Source: Rhodospirillaceae bacterium
GTDB lineage: Bacteria > Pseudomonadota > Alphaproteobacteria > Rhodospirillales > Casp-alpha2
Assembly (NCBI GenBank): GCA_016845145.1
Contig: JAERTE010000028.1
Coordinates: 48,146-112,145 of the forward strand
DNA length: 64,000 nt
Direction of reading: 5' to 3'
Part shown: positions 32,551 through 41,713 of the stretch, piece after piece
Numbering within the stretch: the first letter of the stretch is position 1
How the letters are laid out: each line of letters begins with the position of its first letter
The notes under the pieces: model-generated
Databases searched by the model: none
Seen by the model: the letters and a program-made list of their open reading frames with translations, nothing else
Told to the model about the DNA's origin: nothing
Made by a program: the position numbers and the translations under genes

Positions 32551-34068
32551 ATGAGCGCCATCATCAAACCACAGTTCGAATCGCCACCGCTGATCGGCAA
32601 GCGCCCGCCGCGTTGCCCGCCCTATATCGAGGTTACCAGCGCCGACGCCCTGTTGCCGTATCTGGAACAGGTCGCCAAGCGCCCCTATAACCAAGGCCTG
32701 CATGCGTGCTGGGACCTGCAGCCAGGTGAGCGCGTGCTGCTGCGGGTCGATAACTGGCACGACGAGATGGTGGTCGACGCCTGCAAGAAAATCCTCGAGA
32801 AATATAAATGCACCTACGAGATCATGCGCGTCGACAAAGGCCCTGTTCCGCAATGGGTCGGCGCCGACGAGGTCGACTATTACCTTTACCGCACCAAGGA
32901 ATTGGCCGAATGGATGGACCAGTGGGACCAGATGGCCAAGGACCAGGATTACGATAAGCTGCTCTGGGGCTACGGCGGGCCGATCCTGGTCGACGACCAC
33001 GTGAAAATCCAACGCATGCCGTTCATCACGCCGGAAATTCTGGCGTCGCCGGCGCATGCCATGCCGTACGAGCTGTTGAAGGCGATCGATGAATGGACCT
33101 GGGATCACGTGCGCAGCTGTAAGCGCGTGCGCATCACCGACCCCGAAGGCACCGATATCGAATTCACCAATCACGACGGCTACTACGACCGCGACCGCAA
33201 GAACTACAACTGGGACCTGATCAACCAGACCTGGTCGGACAACCCGCACTTCGCCAAAACCTACCTGCCTGGGCACATTACGGGCCGGCCCTGGATATTC
33301 CTGCCCGGCAAGGAAGACGGCAACGGCGTCATCGCCGGCACCACCAACCACATCGCGCCGGTGGATTGGACACAATTGAAGATTGAGAATTCCAAGGTGG
33401 TGGAGATCAACGAGGGCGGCGAGTTCGGCGACAAGCTGCGCGCCTTGATGGCCGAGACCGCCGATATCCAGTATCCCGGCATGCCCGGCCCCGGCTTGAT
33501 GCACTGGTGGGAGGCCTCCATCGGCACCAACCCGCACATTCACCGGCCGCGTAAGGATTTCCCGTCGGGCTTCGTCAATTGCCTGTATGAGCGCGTGCGT
33601 TCGGGCGTCATTCACATCGGGTTCGGCACCATCATTTCATCCATGGATGAGCGCCGCGCCGCGCGCGAAGACAAAAAGGTCGGCCACTGGCACCTGCATC
33701 TCTACTTCCCCACCTACATGGCCGACAACGAACCGGTCATCGACGATGGCAGATTGCTCGCCTTGGACGATCCGCAAATTCGCAAACTGGCGCAGAAGTA
33801 CGGCAAGCACCACGACCCGATGTTATGGCTGGAGGAAAGCTGGATTCCCGCCGTACCCGGCCTCAACGTGCCGGGCGATTACTGGAAACACTACGCCAAC
33901 GACCCGCTAACCTGGGTGAAAACCGAGCTCGATGTCTGCCGTAGCTGGCATCACCTGTTCACATCCATGGTTGGCGGTGAAGAACGCTTCTGCAACGACG
34001 ATGCGGGTTTTTGGACCGGCAATTGCGTCGGGCACCCGAATCTGCATACGGACACCTGTTGTTCGTAA
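32551..34068 (+). CDS. M29 aminopeptidase-like protein, uncharacterised
   Basis: About 505 residues, cytoplasmic. I chose the ATG at 32551 for its GGGAGG ribosome site. LQPGERVLLRVDNWHDE, TDPEGTDIEFTNHDGYYDRD, a GGEFGDKLRALMAE segment, SIGTNPHIHRP and SGVIHIGFGT near HWHLHLYFP follow the order of motifs in M29-type leucyl aminopeptidases, but the conservation is loose and Trp/His content is unusual. The C-terminus ends HTDTCCS. No other peptidase context is visible. An alternative is a non-peptidase relative of the fold. Confidence 0.55.
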   Translation: MSAIIKPQFESPPLIGKRPPRCPPYIEVTSADALLPYLEQVAKRPYNQGLHACWDLQPGERVLLRVDNWHDEMVVDACKKILEKYKCTYEIMRVDKGPVPQWVGADEVDYYLYRTKELAEWMDQWDQMAKDQDYDKLLWGYGGPILVDDHVKIQRMPFITPEILASPAHAMPYELLKAIDEWTWDHVRSCKRVRITDPEGTDIEFTNHDGYYDRDRKNYNWDLINQTWSDNPHFAKTYLPGHITGRPWIFLPGKEDGNGVIAGTTNHIAPVDWTQLKIENSKVVEINEGGEFGDKLRALMAETADIQYPGMPGPGLMHWWEASIGTNPHIHRPRKDFPSGFVNCLYERVRSGVIHIGFGTIISSMDERRAAREDKKVGHWHLHLYFPTYMADNEPVIDDGRLLALDDPQIRKLAQKYGKHHDPMLWLEESWIPAVPGLNVPGDYWKHYANDPLTWVKTELDVCRSWHHLFTSMVGGEERFCNDDAGFWTGNCVGHPNLHTDTCCS

Positions 34069-34092
34069 CGTAATGACGCGACGTTCCGTCCG

Positions 34093-34740
34093 CTAGACAG
34101 TGGGCCACACCCTGCGATAGATGGCTGGTGGCCCGAGCGGCATCTCGGCGGCATCGCCCTGCCCTGGCCACACGGACAGAACGGACGAAGCTTCATCGGT
34201 ATCAGCCAGCTCCTGGAATACAACGTGCCGGGCCGGGCCACGCGATGACAGAAACTTCCGCACGCCCAAACACCCTGGGTGGCGCATGGCCCCGGGTAGA
34301 TGGTCTTGAATCAGCGCCACGCAAAATGCTTCTTCCTCAAGGTCTTGAGCGGGCGCGCCGTAGAACATGGCTGCAACGGCCGGCGCGGTAATCGCATCTC
34401 CAGAAGCTTCCGCCGCCGAAGGTTGAGCGGCCCACTCCTCACTGGCGATCAAATAAGTACCGTTTTGCCGGCACCCCATCATATCCCGGGTTTCGGCAGT
34501 CTGGTGAGGCTTAATCTGTGCCGGGCTGGGGTCATAGAAAACCCGGGAATCGACACCGCCAAACATCGCCAGGCAGCTCATGACGTCGGCCGCATTCTGG
34601 TCCAACTCATAATGCGCGGCCCAGGTATATCCCGGCCGCGCCAGTTTTTCCGGAATATGAACGTCATGAAACCAATCCAGATACTCGGCCCGCCACGCGG
34701 ACGCCAAATCATAGCGAATGATCCAGACGGCTTGAGACAT
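34093..34740 (-). CDS. Hypothetical protein, EthD-like alpha/beta-barrel
   Basis: 215 residues starting MSQAVWIIRYDLASAWRAEYLDWFHDVHIPEK; the DWFHDVHIPEKL segment followed by PGYTWAAHYEL is like dimeric alpha/beta-barrel (EthD-type) proteins, and a second half (YGAPAQDLEEEAFCVALIQD...) may repeat the fold. I chose the ATG at 34740 with AAGGAA upstream. It is convergent with the M29-like gene, 24 bp away. Function unknown. Confidence 0.6.
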   Translation of the reverse strand: MSQAVWIIRYDLASAWRAEYLDWFHDVHIPEKLARPGYTWAAHYELDQNAADVMSCLAMFGGVDSRVFYDPSPAQIKPHQTAETRDMMGCRQNGTYLIASEEWAAQPSAAEASGDAITAPAVAAMFYGAPAQDLEEEAFCVALIQDHLPGAMRHPGCLGVRKFLSSRGPARHVVFQELADTDEASSVLSVWPGQGDAAEMPLGPPAIYRRVWPTV

Positions 34741-34873
34741 GAAGGTTCCTTTCGCATCATCCAACAGCAGCACCGCCGTGCAAATACCGCAACCAGGTGT
34801 ATCGTGCAAGACAACCACACTCGAGACATGTCGGGGCTTTCCCGTCAGCTAGGTTTTTTGCTAGGTATTAAAT

Positions 34874-36199
34874 ATGAGCAAACACCGCGGAGAATTCGGC
34901 TCACGCTTCGGCTTTATTCTGGCAGCCGCCGGATCGGCCATCGGGCTGGGCAACATCTGGCGCTTTCCCTATGTGGCCGGGGACAGCGGCGGTGGGGCGT
35001 TTCTGATCCTCTATTTGGGCATGGTGTTCACCATCGGGTTTTCGGTGATGGTGGGCGAACTGGCCATCGGGCGTGCTGCCCGGCGCAATCCTGTCGGCGC
35101 CTTTGCCACGCTTAAGGGCGGTGCCTGGACGTATGTCGGGTACATGGGCGTGCTGGCCGGGTTCGTGATACTCTCGTACTACTCGGTGATCGGCGGCTGG
35201 ACCCTGGCCTACACCTGGGCAACGCTAGGCCCATTGCTGGACTCATCAGACACAGGGAAACTCGGCGCTTATTTCTCCGACTTCATTTCAGACCCCACCC
35301 AAACCATCGCCTACCACGCGCTGTTCATGGTCATCACCATCGCCATTGTCATGGGCGGCATTGAAAAAGGCATCGAGCGCGCGGCTAAGTTTCTGATGCC
35401 GGTGTTGTTCGTGATGCTGGTGGCGCTCTGTATCCGGGCACTGACGCTGCCGGGTGCCTGGGCGGGCGTGGAATTCTTCGTCATCCCCGACTGGAGCCGC
35501 GTCAACGCCGACACCGTCAACGCGGCGCTGTCGCAGGCGTTCTTCTCGCTGTCACTGGGCATGGGCGCCTTGCTGACTTATGGCTCATACCTGTCTCGCC
35601 GCGAACGCCTGCCCGGTGTCGCCATGTGGGTCACGTCCTTGGATACATCCATTGCGCTGCTGGCTGGGTTCTTGATCCTGCCCGCCGTGTTCGCTTTCGG
35701 CTACGACCCGGCCGCCGGGCCGGGCCTGACGTTCGTGACGCTGCCGGCAGTATTCTCCAAGATGCCCGGTGGCGGCCTGTTCGGGCCGGTGTTTTTCGCA
35801 CTGTTGTCCCTGGCCGCGCTGACGTCCGCCGTATCGCTGCTGGAAACCGTGGTCGCCTATGCCATCGATGAAAAAAGCGCGGCGCGCAAACCGGCGACCC
35901 TGGCCATGGGCTTGGTGATTTTCTTCATCGGCGTTCCGTCTGCGCTGTCCATGGGGCCGTGGGCCGACATCAAGCTGTTCGGCAAAAATTTCCTCGATCT
36001 GATGGACTATCTGGCCTCCAACCTGTTGCTGCCGTTCGGCGGCATTGCCATCGCCATATTCGTCGGATGGGCCGTCAGCCAGAAGATGTTGGATGAAGTT
36101 TTCGGCGGCAGGCAAACCCTACTTGCGAAAGCTTGGCTCTGGATGCTGCGCACCGTGGCGCCGGCAGCAATCATTTGGATACTGATCAGCGGCCTTTAG
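34874..36199 (+). CDS. Sodium-dependent NSS/SNF-family transporter
   Basis: 441-residue neurotransmitter:sodium symporter with about 11-12 TM helices. The N-terminal SRFGFILAAAGSAIGLGNIWRFPY is the family sodium-site signature. SLSLGMGALLTYGSYLSR and VSLLETVVAYAIDE are typical of TM6-TM8. Substrates in bacteria are amino acids and related zwitterions; taurine or an amino acid would fit this window, but the substrate is not readable. It is followed 65 bp later by terC. Confidence 0.9.
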   Translation: MSKHRGEFGSRFGFILAAAGSAIGLGNIWRFPYVAGDSGGGAFLILYLGMVFTIGFSVMVGELAIGRAARRNPVGAFATLKGGAWTYVGYMGVLAGFVILSYYSVIGGWTLAYTWATLGPLLDSSDTGKLGAYFSDFISDPTQTIAYHALFMVITIAIVMGGIEKGIERAAKFLMPVLFVMLVALCIRALTLPGAWAGVEFFVIPDWSRVNADTVNAALSQAFFSLSLGMGALLTYGSYLSRRERLPGVAMWVTSLDTSIALLAGFLILPAVFAFGYDPAAGPGLTFVTLPAVFSKMPGGGLFGPVFFALLSLAALTSAVSLLETVVAYAIDEKSAARKPATLAMGLVIFFIGVPSALSMGPWADIKLFGKNFLDLMDYLASNLLLPFGGIAIAIFVGWAVSQKMLDEVFGGRQTLLAKAWLWMLRTVAPAAIIWILISGL

Positions 36200-36264
36200 C
36201 TCTCGCGTCGTTTTGCGGCATACTGGCCACAACAGGGAACCAGCACTAATGGGGAGCATCTGAG

Positions 36265-36993
36265 ATGGATTTAACGGACCCGCAAATCTGGGCCAGCCTT
36301 TTGACGCTGACCGCCCTCGAAATCGTGCTTGGCATCGACAATATTATCTTTCTCTCCATCGTGGTTGCGCGCCTGCCGAAAGAACAACAGGCCAAGGCCC
36401 GGATGATCGGGCTGATGGGCGCGCTTGGATTTCGCATCGCGTTGCTGGCCAGCCTTGCATGGATCATCGGCCTGAAGGAGCCGATCTTCACGATCTTCGA
36501 CTTCGCCTTCTCATGGCGCGACTTGATATTGGGCGGTGGCGGGCTGTTCCTGCTCTATAAAGGTACGCTGGAAATTCATGAATCGGTCGAAGGCGGCCAC
36601 GACGAGGACGGCACCAAGCAAAAAACCATCACCTTCGCCGCGGCCATCTTCCAGATCATGATGCTGGATATCATTTTCTCACTCGATTCGGTTATCACCG
36701 CGGTTGGCATGGTCGACAACCTGACGGTGATGGTTACCGCCGTGGTCATCGCCGTTATTATCATGATGGTCGCCTCGGGCCCCGTGGCCAACTTCATCCA
36801 GGAACACCCGACCACCAAAATGCTGGCCCTCAGTTTCTTGCTGCTGGTCGGCGTCGCCTTGGTGGCCGACGGGCTGCACTTCCACATCCCGCGCGGTTAT
36901 TTGTATTTCGCTATCTTCTTCTCAGCCATGGTCGAGGTGTTGAACCTGATGGCCTTGAAACGCAAAAAACGTGCACGGGACGCAGCATCGTGA
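36265..36993 (+). CDS. TerC-family integral membrane protein
   Basis: 242 residues with seven or so TM helices. ALEIVLGIDNIIFLSIV and MMLDIIFSLDSVITAVGM carry the paired acidic TerC motifs. Family members are linked to metal (manganese) export or tellurium resistance. It overlaps the following dehydrogenase gene by 4 nt (GTGA). The ATG at 36265 has a weak GAG upstream (CATCTGAG). Confidence 0.88.
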   Translation: MDLTDPQIWASLLTLTALEIVLGIDNIIFLSIVVARLPKEQQAKARMIGLMGALGFRIALLASLAWIIGLKEPIFTIFDFAFSWRDLILGGGGLFLLYKGTLEIHESVEGGHDEDGTKQKTITFAAAIFQIMMLDIIFSLDSVITAVGMVDNLTVMVTAVVIAVIIMMVASGPVANFIQEHPTTKMLALSFLLLVGVALVADGLHFHIPRGYLYFAIFFSAMVEVLNLMALKRKKRARDAAS

Positions 36994-37943
36994 AGATCGG
37001 TTTCATCGGGCTCGGTAATGTCGGGGGGAAACTGGCGGGCTCAGTGTTGCGGAACGGCCATGATCTGACCGTCCGCGATCTCGACCCGGATGCGGCACAG
37101 CCATTCCTCGACCAGGGCGCACATTGGGCCGAGAGCCCACGCGAAATGGCCGAGGCCTGTGAGATGATCATCACCTGCCTGCCTTCGCCCGCCGCTTGCT
37201 CGGCGGTGATGGAGGCCGATGACGGCATTCTAGCTGGATTGTCCGAGGGTAAAATCTGGGCCGAAATGTCGACCACCGACGAGACGGAAGTCCGCCGCAT
37301 TGCCGAATTGGTCCGTGCCAAGGGAGCCGAGGCCATCGATTGCCCCGTATCAGGCGGCTGCCACCGGGCGGCGACGGGCAACATCGCCATCTTCGCCGGG
37401 TGCATTCGCGACACCTTCGAACGCGCATTGCCGGTGCTGACGGTGTTGGGCCGGCGTGTCCTGCACACGGGCCCCGTCGGCAGCGCATCGACGCTCAAGG
37501 TGATGACCAACTACCTCGCCACCGCCAATCTGGTGACCTTGTCGGAAGCGCTGACCACCATGAAGGCCGCCGGCATGGATTTGAACACCACCTATGAGGC
37601 GATCAAGATTTCGTCGGGGAACTCCTTCGTGCACGAAACCGAAAGCCAGGTGATTTTGAACGGCTCGCGCGACATCAACTTCACCATGGATCTGGTGCTG
37701 AAAGATATTTCGCTGTTCCAGGACATCGCCGAACGCGCCGGCGTACCATTGGAAATCTCACCGGCGCTGATCGACATATTCACCGATGGCATTGAGCGCT
37801 ACGGGCCGCGAGAACTGTCGCCCAATGTTATCCGCCGGCTGGAAGATGCCACTGGCGAGGAAATTCTCGCTCCCGGCTTTCCGCCGGAAATGACCGACGA
37901 TGAGCCGGAAGAAACAGGGTACGAAGTCATCCCCAGAGTGTGA
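36990..37943 (+). CDS. Beta-hydroxyacid (3-hydroxyisobutyrate-type) dehydrogenase
   Basis: 317 residues. An N-terminal Rossmann domain with KIGFIGLGNVGGKLAGS, the ligand signature DCPVSGGCHRAATGNIAIF, and the catalytic lysine helix GSASTLKVMTNYL are all present, so it should be an active NAD(P)-dependent oxidoreductase of small hydroxyacids. It starts with GTG in a 4-nt overlap with terC. The substrate is unknown. Confidence 0.87.
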   Translation: MKIGFIGLGNVGGKLAGSVLRNGHDLTVRDLDPDAAQPFLDQGAHWAESPREMAEACEMIITCLPSPAACSAVMEADDGILAGLSEGKIWAEMSTTDETEVRRIAELVRAKGAEAIDCPVSGGCHRAATGNIAIFAGCIRDTFERALPVLTVLGRRVLHTGPVGSASTLKVMTNYLATANLVTLSEALTTMKAAGMDLNTTYEAIKISSGNSFVHETESQVILNGSRDINFTMDLVLKDISLFQDIAERAGVPLEISPALIDIFTDGIERYGPRELSPNVIRRLEDATGEEILAPGFPPEMTDDEPEETGYEVIPRV

Positions 37944-38011
37944 AATCCAAAAGACGGATGGTGCTGTCTCAGAGCGGGCCGGGAGCATTGCCCCCGGCAG
38001 CGCCATTGAAA

Positions 38012-38497
38012 TCACTTGCCTTTGAGTTGGCGGATCGCACCAGCCCAATCCTCGATGTGGTAGGAGGTGGTGATTTTGCCGTTCTCGACCGTGTGGATGT
38101 CGATCGACATGATGTCCCAGCTCTTGCCTTTACCGTCGACACCGAACATCGGCCCCTTGGGCGTACCGGTTGCACGGCCGCGAACAACCACACGGTTTCC
38201 GCTGACGATCATTTCCTCAATCTTCCATGTCATGTCTGGGATGAATTGGCCGAAGCCGATCATCTGCTTTACGAACTGATCGCGCGATTTGGCCTTGCCG
38301 CTGTAATCGCCGATGCTTTGCCAGTCTTTCGATATCGTGGCTTTGGCGGTCGCCGCGACATCGGCGCCGGACGCGCGCGTCAGGATCTTGGTGTAGAACG
38401 GTTCCACCACGGATTTTATGGCATCGTTCGCTTTGGCGGGGACGGCGGAAACGGCAACAGCCGAAACGGCCAAAAGCATAATCATCGTACGTTTCAT
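38012..38497 (-). CDS. Secreted SnoaL/NTF2-like protein
   Basis: 161 residues. A signal peptide (MKRTMIMLLAVSAVAVSAVPAKA, cleavage near residue 23) precedes a SnoaL-like domain with NRVVVRGRATGTPKGPMFG and SIDIHTVENGKITTSYHIED, the ester-cyclase family ending. It is probably periplasmic and divergent from the LysR gene at 38636, its likely regulator. A small GCCGGG/CCCGGC hairpin (37978-37998) sits downstream, between it and the convergent dehydrogenase gene. Confidence 0.78.
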   Translation of the reverse strand: MKRTMIMLLAVSAVAVSAVPAKANDAIKSVVEPFYTKILTRASGADVAATAKATISKDWQSIGDYSGKAKSRDQFVKQMIGFGQFIPDMTWKIEEMIVSGNRVVVRGRATGTPKGPMFGVDGKGKSWDIMSIDIHTVENGKITTSYHIEDWAGAIRQLKGK

Positions 38498-38635
38498 CTC
38501 TCAAAACTCCTTATCAAAAATCGAAGATTACAATCAGCCCGCAGGCTGTGTTGTTGACGAGGACGAAACATAGTGACTTTTGATAAATTACATAATATAG
38601 AATAATTACGTTTTAGAATTCGATTAGATCGAACA

Positions 38636-39535
38636 ATGCTTGATCAATTGCGACAACTGGCGATCTTTGCGAAAACCGTCGAAACCGGCTCTTTTCGCGG
38701 CGCGGCGAAGGCACTGAACCTGTCCCCGTCAGTGGTCAGCCATCACATCTCGAAGCTGGAGGACAAATTAGGTGTTGCGCTTCTTTACCGTTCGACACGC
38801 AATCTTTCACTGACCCAGCACGGTGAGAAACTGATCATGTCGGCGCAGGAGATGATGGCGGCGGCCGAAAGCGGTTTGGACGACATCAGTGTCGGGTCGC
38901 TCGAGCCGACAGGACGGTTGAAGATGACGGCGCCCGCCGTTTTGGCTCACTCCGACCTGATCGATAGAATAGCAGCATTTGCTGCGGCCCATCCGAAAGT
39001 CGATCTCGACGTGAGCTTTACCGACGTTCGGCGCGACATTATCGCCGACGGCATCGACCTTGCGATCCGGATGGGCTGGCTAAAGGACAGTGCCCTCAAG
39101 GCAAAGAAAATGGCGTCAGAGGAGCGGCTTCTATTGGCCGCACCGTCCTATCTCGAGGGGCGGAATAAGCCGGAGACACCGAGCGATCTGCAAAGCTGGC
39201 AGGGCGTGCACTTGGGCGGCATCGGATGGCAGTTCGAATTCAAAAGCAGGTCCGGAAAAACATCAAAGATCTCTATACCCGCTCGCATCGTTGTCGATGA
39301 TGCGATTGCCCTTTATCGATTGGTCCGCGCCGGTGCCGGGGTGGGAACCTTGCCGAGGTTCCTTGCCGCCGATGACCTCGCGACAGGTAAGGTCGTTCAT
39401 GCCCTCCCCGATTGGCACGTGAGTTCACTCGGCATTTATGCGGTCTGGCCACCGAACACGCCGCGCGGCGGTCTCACGTCCCGGTTCGTTCGTTTTTTGG
39501 ACCAGGTGACTACGGATAAAACCGCTGCAAATTGA
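38636..39535 (+). CDS. LysR-family transcriptional regulator
   Basis: 299 residues. The DNA-binding domain (MLDQLRQLAIFAKTVETGSF, then SPSVVSHHISKLEDKLGV) and a C-terminal substrate-binding domain resemble the CrgA/DsdC-like subgroup. It is divergent from the SnoaL-like secreted protein across a 138-bp AT-rich region, so local control of that gene is likely. Confidence 0.87.
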   Translation: MLDQLRQLAIFAKTVETGSFRGAAKALNLSPSVVSHHISKLEDKLGVALLYRSTRNLSLTQHGEKLIMSAQEMMAAAESGLDDISVGSLEPTGRLKMTAPAVLAHSDLIDRIAAFAAAHPKVDLDVSFTDVRRDIIADGIDLAIRMGWLKDSALKAKKMASEERLLLAAPSYLEGRNKPETPSDLQSWQGVHLGGIGWQFEFKSRSGKTSKISIPARIVVDDAIALYRLVRAGAGVGTLPRFLAADDLATGKVVHALPDWHVSSLGIYAVWPPNTPRGGLTSRFVRFLDQVTTDKTAAN

Positions 39536-39647
39536 TCCACAAGCGGCAGTCTGGATGCAGAGATATCGAATGAGCGCTTGCACTGCTGCAATCGTTGTCG
39601 ACAAAAAACTCTCTATTGGTCTTCTGAATGTTACACGGAGGCCGAGG

Positions 39648-40841
39648 CTAGGCGGCCTTTAAAATCGGACGCAGCGCCAGACAGAGCGGCAAGGTGAGGA
39701 AAACCGTGCATGCCAAAACCGTCAACGCCGCTGCAACGCCGTACACATCACTGATCGCCCCGTAACCCAGCGGCGCCAGCGCGCCGGCCCCGACGCCCAA
39801 GGTATAAAACACACCGAAAGCCCGCGCCTGGCGCTCGGGATCGACGAAGTCGCCCACCGTACCGTAGAGCACCGACGATGTGCCGTTGAGCGCAATGCCC
39901 AACAGCGGCAACATCGCCATGGCCAACGTCAGGTCGGCGGCGATGACGGTGAGGATCAAACCGCCTGTCGCCAGTTCGGTGATGATCACGGTGCGCAGAA
40001 TACCGATCTTCTCAGCCGCCAGACCGCAAACCAGCTTACCCGCCGCACCGCCACTGAAAATCAAGGCCAGCGCAAACCCGACGCCGGTCACATCCAGGCC
40101 CTTTTCCATCAGCAAAAACGGCAGAAAGGTCATGAATGCCAACCTGGCCGAGCTGTCGATAACACCGATGCTCGACAACACCGTGAAACCTCGGGCGTGG
40201 CGGATGCCCCAACCAACGACGCGTTGATTTTCGTCATGATGATCCTTCGGTGGCGGGCGTTCTCCGGCACCGAAGCGCCTGAGCACGATGAAGATGGCCA
40301 CGCCCGCAACCACGCCAACGGCGCCATAGAACAGCGTGCCCGTTTGCCAGCCATAGACGCCGACAATCGCCGCCACCGTGAACGGCACCACGACCTTGCC
40401 CAGGTCGCCGGCGAAGTTGTACATACCCAGCGCGGCGCGGCGTTTGCCGCCACCGTAGGCGGTAGATATCACCGACGACGCCAGCGGGTGCTGTACCGCG
40501 CAGCCGGTGCCGGCAATCAGCAACACAACCGCCAGGCCGACAAATCCATCCGCCAGCGCCAGCAACAAAAACCCGCATCCGGCCAGCATCGTCCCCGCCG
40601 CCAGCACGGCACGCTCTCCCAAGCGCTCTGCCAGAAAACCCGCCGGCACCTGCCCCGCCGCCAAGCTGCCCGACATGCACATTTTCAGGAAACCCACCTG
40701 GGCATGGCTGAGGCCGAACCCTGTCGCCCACAACGGCAATAGCACGAACAGGCAGTCCGTGAAGCCGTCGTGGATGAAATGCGCAAAACCACCGCTGGCC
40801 AGGATACCGCGGCGGCGTTTGGTTTCAGGTGTTTGGCTCAC
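39648..40841 (-). CDS. MFS transporter, candidate sulfoacetate carrier
   Basis: 397 residues, about 12 TM helices, of the fosmidomycin-resistance-like MFS subgroup (HFIHDGFTDCLFVLLPLW, GTGCAVQHPLASSVIS). The start is the GTG at 40841, which overlaps the DUF169 stop as GTGA. It ends the operon that includes sauS. In Cupriavidus necator the sulfoacetate carrier SauU is also MFS, so uptake of sulfoacetate, or efflux of sulfite or a by-product, is a reasonable inference. It does not have to be an orthologue of SauU. Confidence 0.82.
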   Translation of the reverse strand: MSQTPETKRRRGILASGGFAHFIHDGFTDCLFVLLPLWATGFGLSHAQVGFLKMCMSGSLAAGQVPAGFLAERLGERAVLAAGTMLAGCGFLLLALADGFVGLAVVLLIAGTGCAVQHPLASSVISTAYGGGKRRAALGMYNFAGDLGKVVVPFTVAAIVGVYGWQTGTLFYGAVGVVAGVAIFIVLRRFGAGERPPPKDHHDENQRVVGWGIRHARGFTVLSSIGVIDSSARLAFMTFLPFLLMEKGLDVTGVGFALALIFSGGAAGKLVCGLAAEKIGILRTVIITELATGGLILTVIAADLTLAMAMLPLLGIALNGTSSVLYGTVGDFVDPERQARAFGVFYTLGVGAGALAPLGYGAISDVYGVAAALTVLACTVFLTLPLCLALRPILKAA

Positions 40842-41650
40842 CCCTTGGCGCCACCAGGAGGACCACCAGGATAGCTTTTGCCCATCCCCATGGCGGGGTC
40901 CATCTGCGTGCCGTAGGGCGGGATCGGGTAGCGCAAGCCCACCTTGGCGATGCCCGCAACCCCTTCGAGCCCGCGCATGAATTCATCGGGCGGCATGGCC
41001 AGCAGCATCTCATCGTCCGCCACACCGCCATAGCGGCGTTCCGCATAACACGGGATCGAGATTGAGGTCTCCCGCGTCGCCAGGGCGCGCCCCCAACTGT
41101 CGGAACACGCGCTTTCGCCGGTGATGGTCATGTCGTAGCGCTTATAGCGTTTCCACTGCAGGCCGTTGACGAACAGGATCGTTTGCGCCGGCGTCGCGTA
41201 GAACAAAATGATATCCGGCGGGTCGAGCCGCCCGGAGCGCAAGGGTGCCACGCAAAGCCCTTGGTATTTCGGCTCAACGCGAACCATGTCGGCCTGGTGC
41301 AGGCGCGCCGCTTCGCGGTTCTCGAACCACACACCGTCCATCTGCTCACCGGTCAAATAAGCCTCATCCGGCGCATTGAGCCCGACGATACCGCCACAGT
41401 TGGAATGCATGCGCGTGTTTTCATGCCGGATGCCGAGCGTAAAGCCCGCCGTGCGCACCTGCCCCACCATCTGGCACATGGTGAAATGGAAATCCTCTGT
41501 GGGCGTGCGCACACCCTTGATGCCCAGCATCTCGTCTTCGCTGTCGAACAACTTCATGCCGATGGGCAGCGTGCGGATTCGCAACAGCTCAATCAACTTC
41601 GCCGCGCCCTCTTTCAGGGCTTCGGTGGATGTGTCGTAGTCGTCGCTCAT
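40838..41650 (-). CDS. DUF169 protein
   Basis: 270-residue DUF169 family protein: LRIRTLPIGMKLFDSEDEM near the N-terminus, CQMVGQVRTAGFTLG and GESACSDSWGRALATRE are typical. Conserved cysteines (in TMCQMVG, NCGGIVG, CVAPL, ESACSD) hint at a metal or redox site. Function is unknown in the family. It lies after an imperfect hairpin downstream of the ligase genes and before the MFS gene, with which it overlaps by 4 nt. Confidence 0.8.
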   Translation of the reverse strand: MSDDYDTSTEALKEGAAKLIELLRIRTLPIGMKLFDSEDEMLGIKGVRTPTEDFHFTMCQMVGQVRTAGFTLGIRHENTRMHSNCGGIVGLNAPDEAYLTGEQMDGVWFENREAARLHQADMVRVEPKYQGLCVAPLRSGRLDPPDIILFYATPAQTILFVNGLQWKRYKRYDMTITGESACSDSWGRALATRETSISIPCYAERRYGGVADDEMLLAMPPDEFMRGLEGVAGIAKVGLRYPIPPYGTQMDPAMGMGKSYPGGPPGGAKG

Positions 41651-41658
41651 TGTAATTC

Positions 41659-41705
41659 TCCCTCGTCTCGGTGCTGGTTTTCACGTTGCACCGTGAGAGG
41701 AGGGA
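41659..41705. terminator. Imperfect hairpin inside the sau operon
   Basis: TCCCTCGTCTCGGTGC (41659-41674) pairs with GCACCGTGAGAGGAGGGA (41688-41705) with bulges, about 14 bp. It lies in the 63-bp gap between the ligase alpha gene and DUF169 and also contains the DUF169 ribosome site. On the minus strand it could attenuate expression of DUF169 and the MFS gene. Confidence 0.45.
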
Positions 41706-41713
41706 AATCAACG

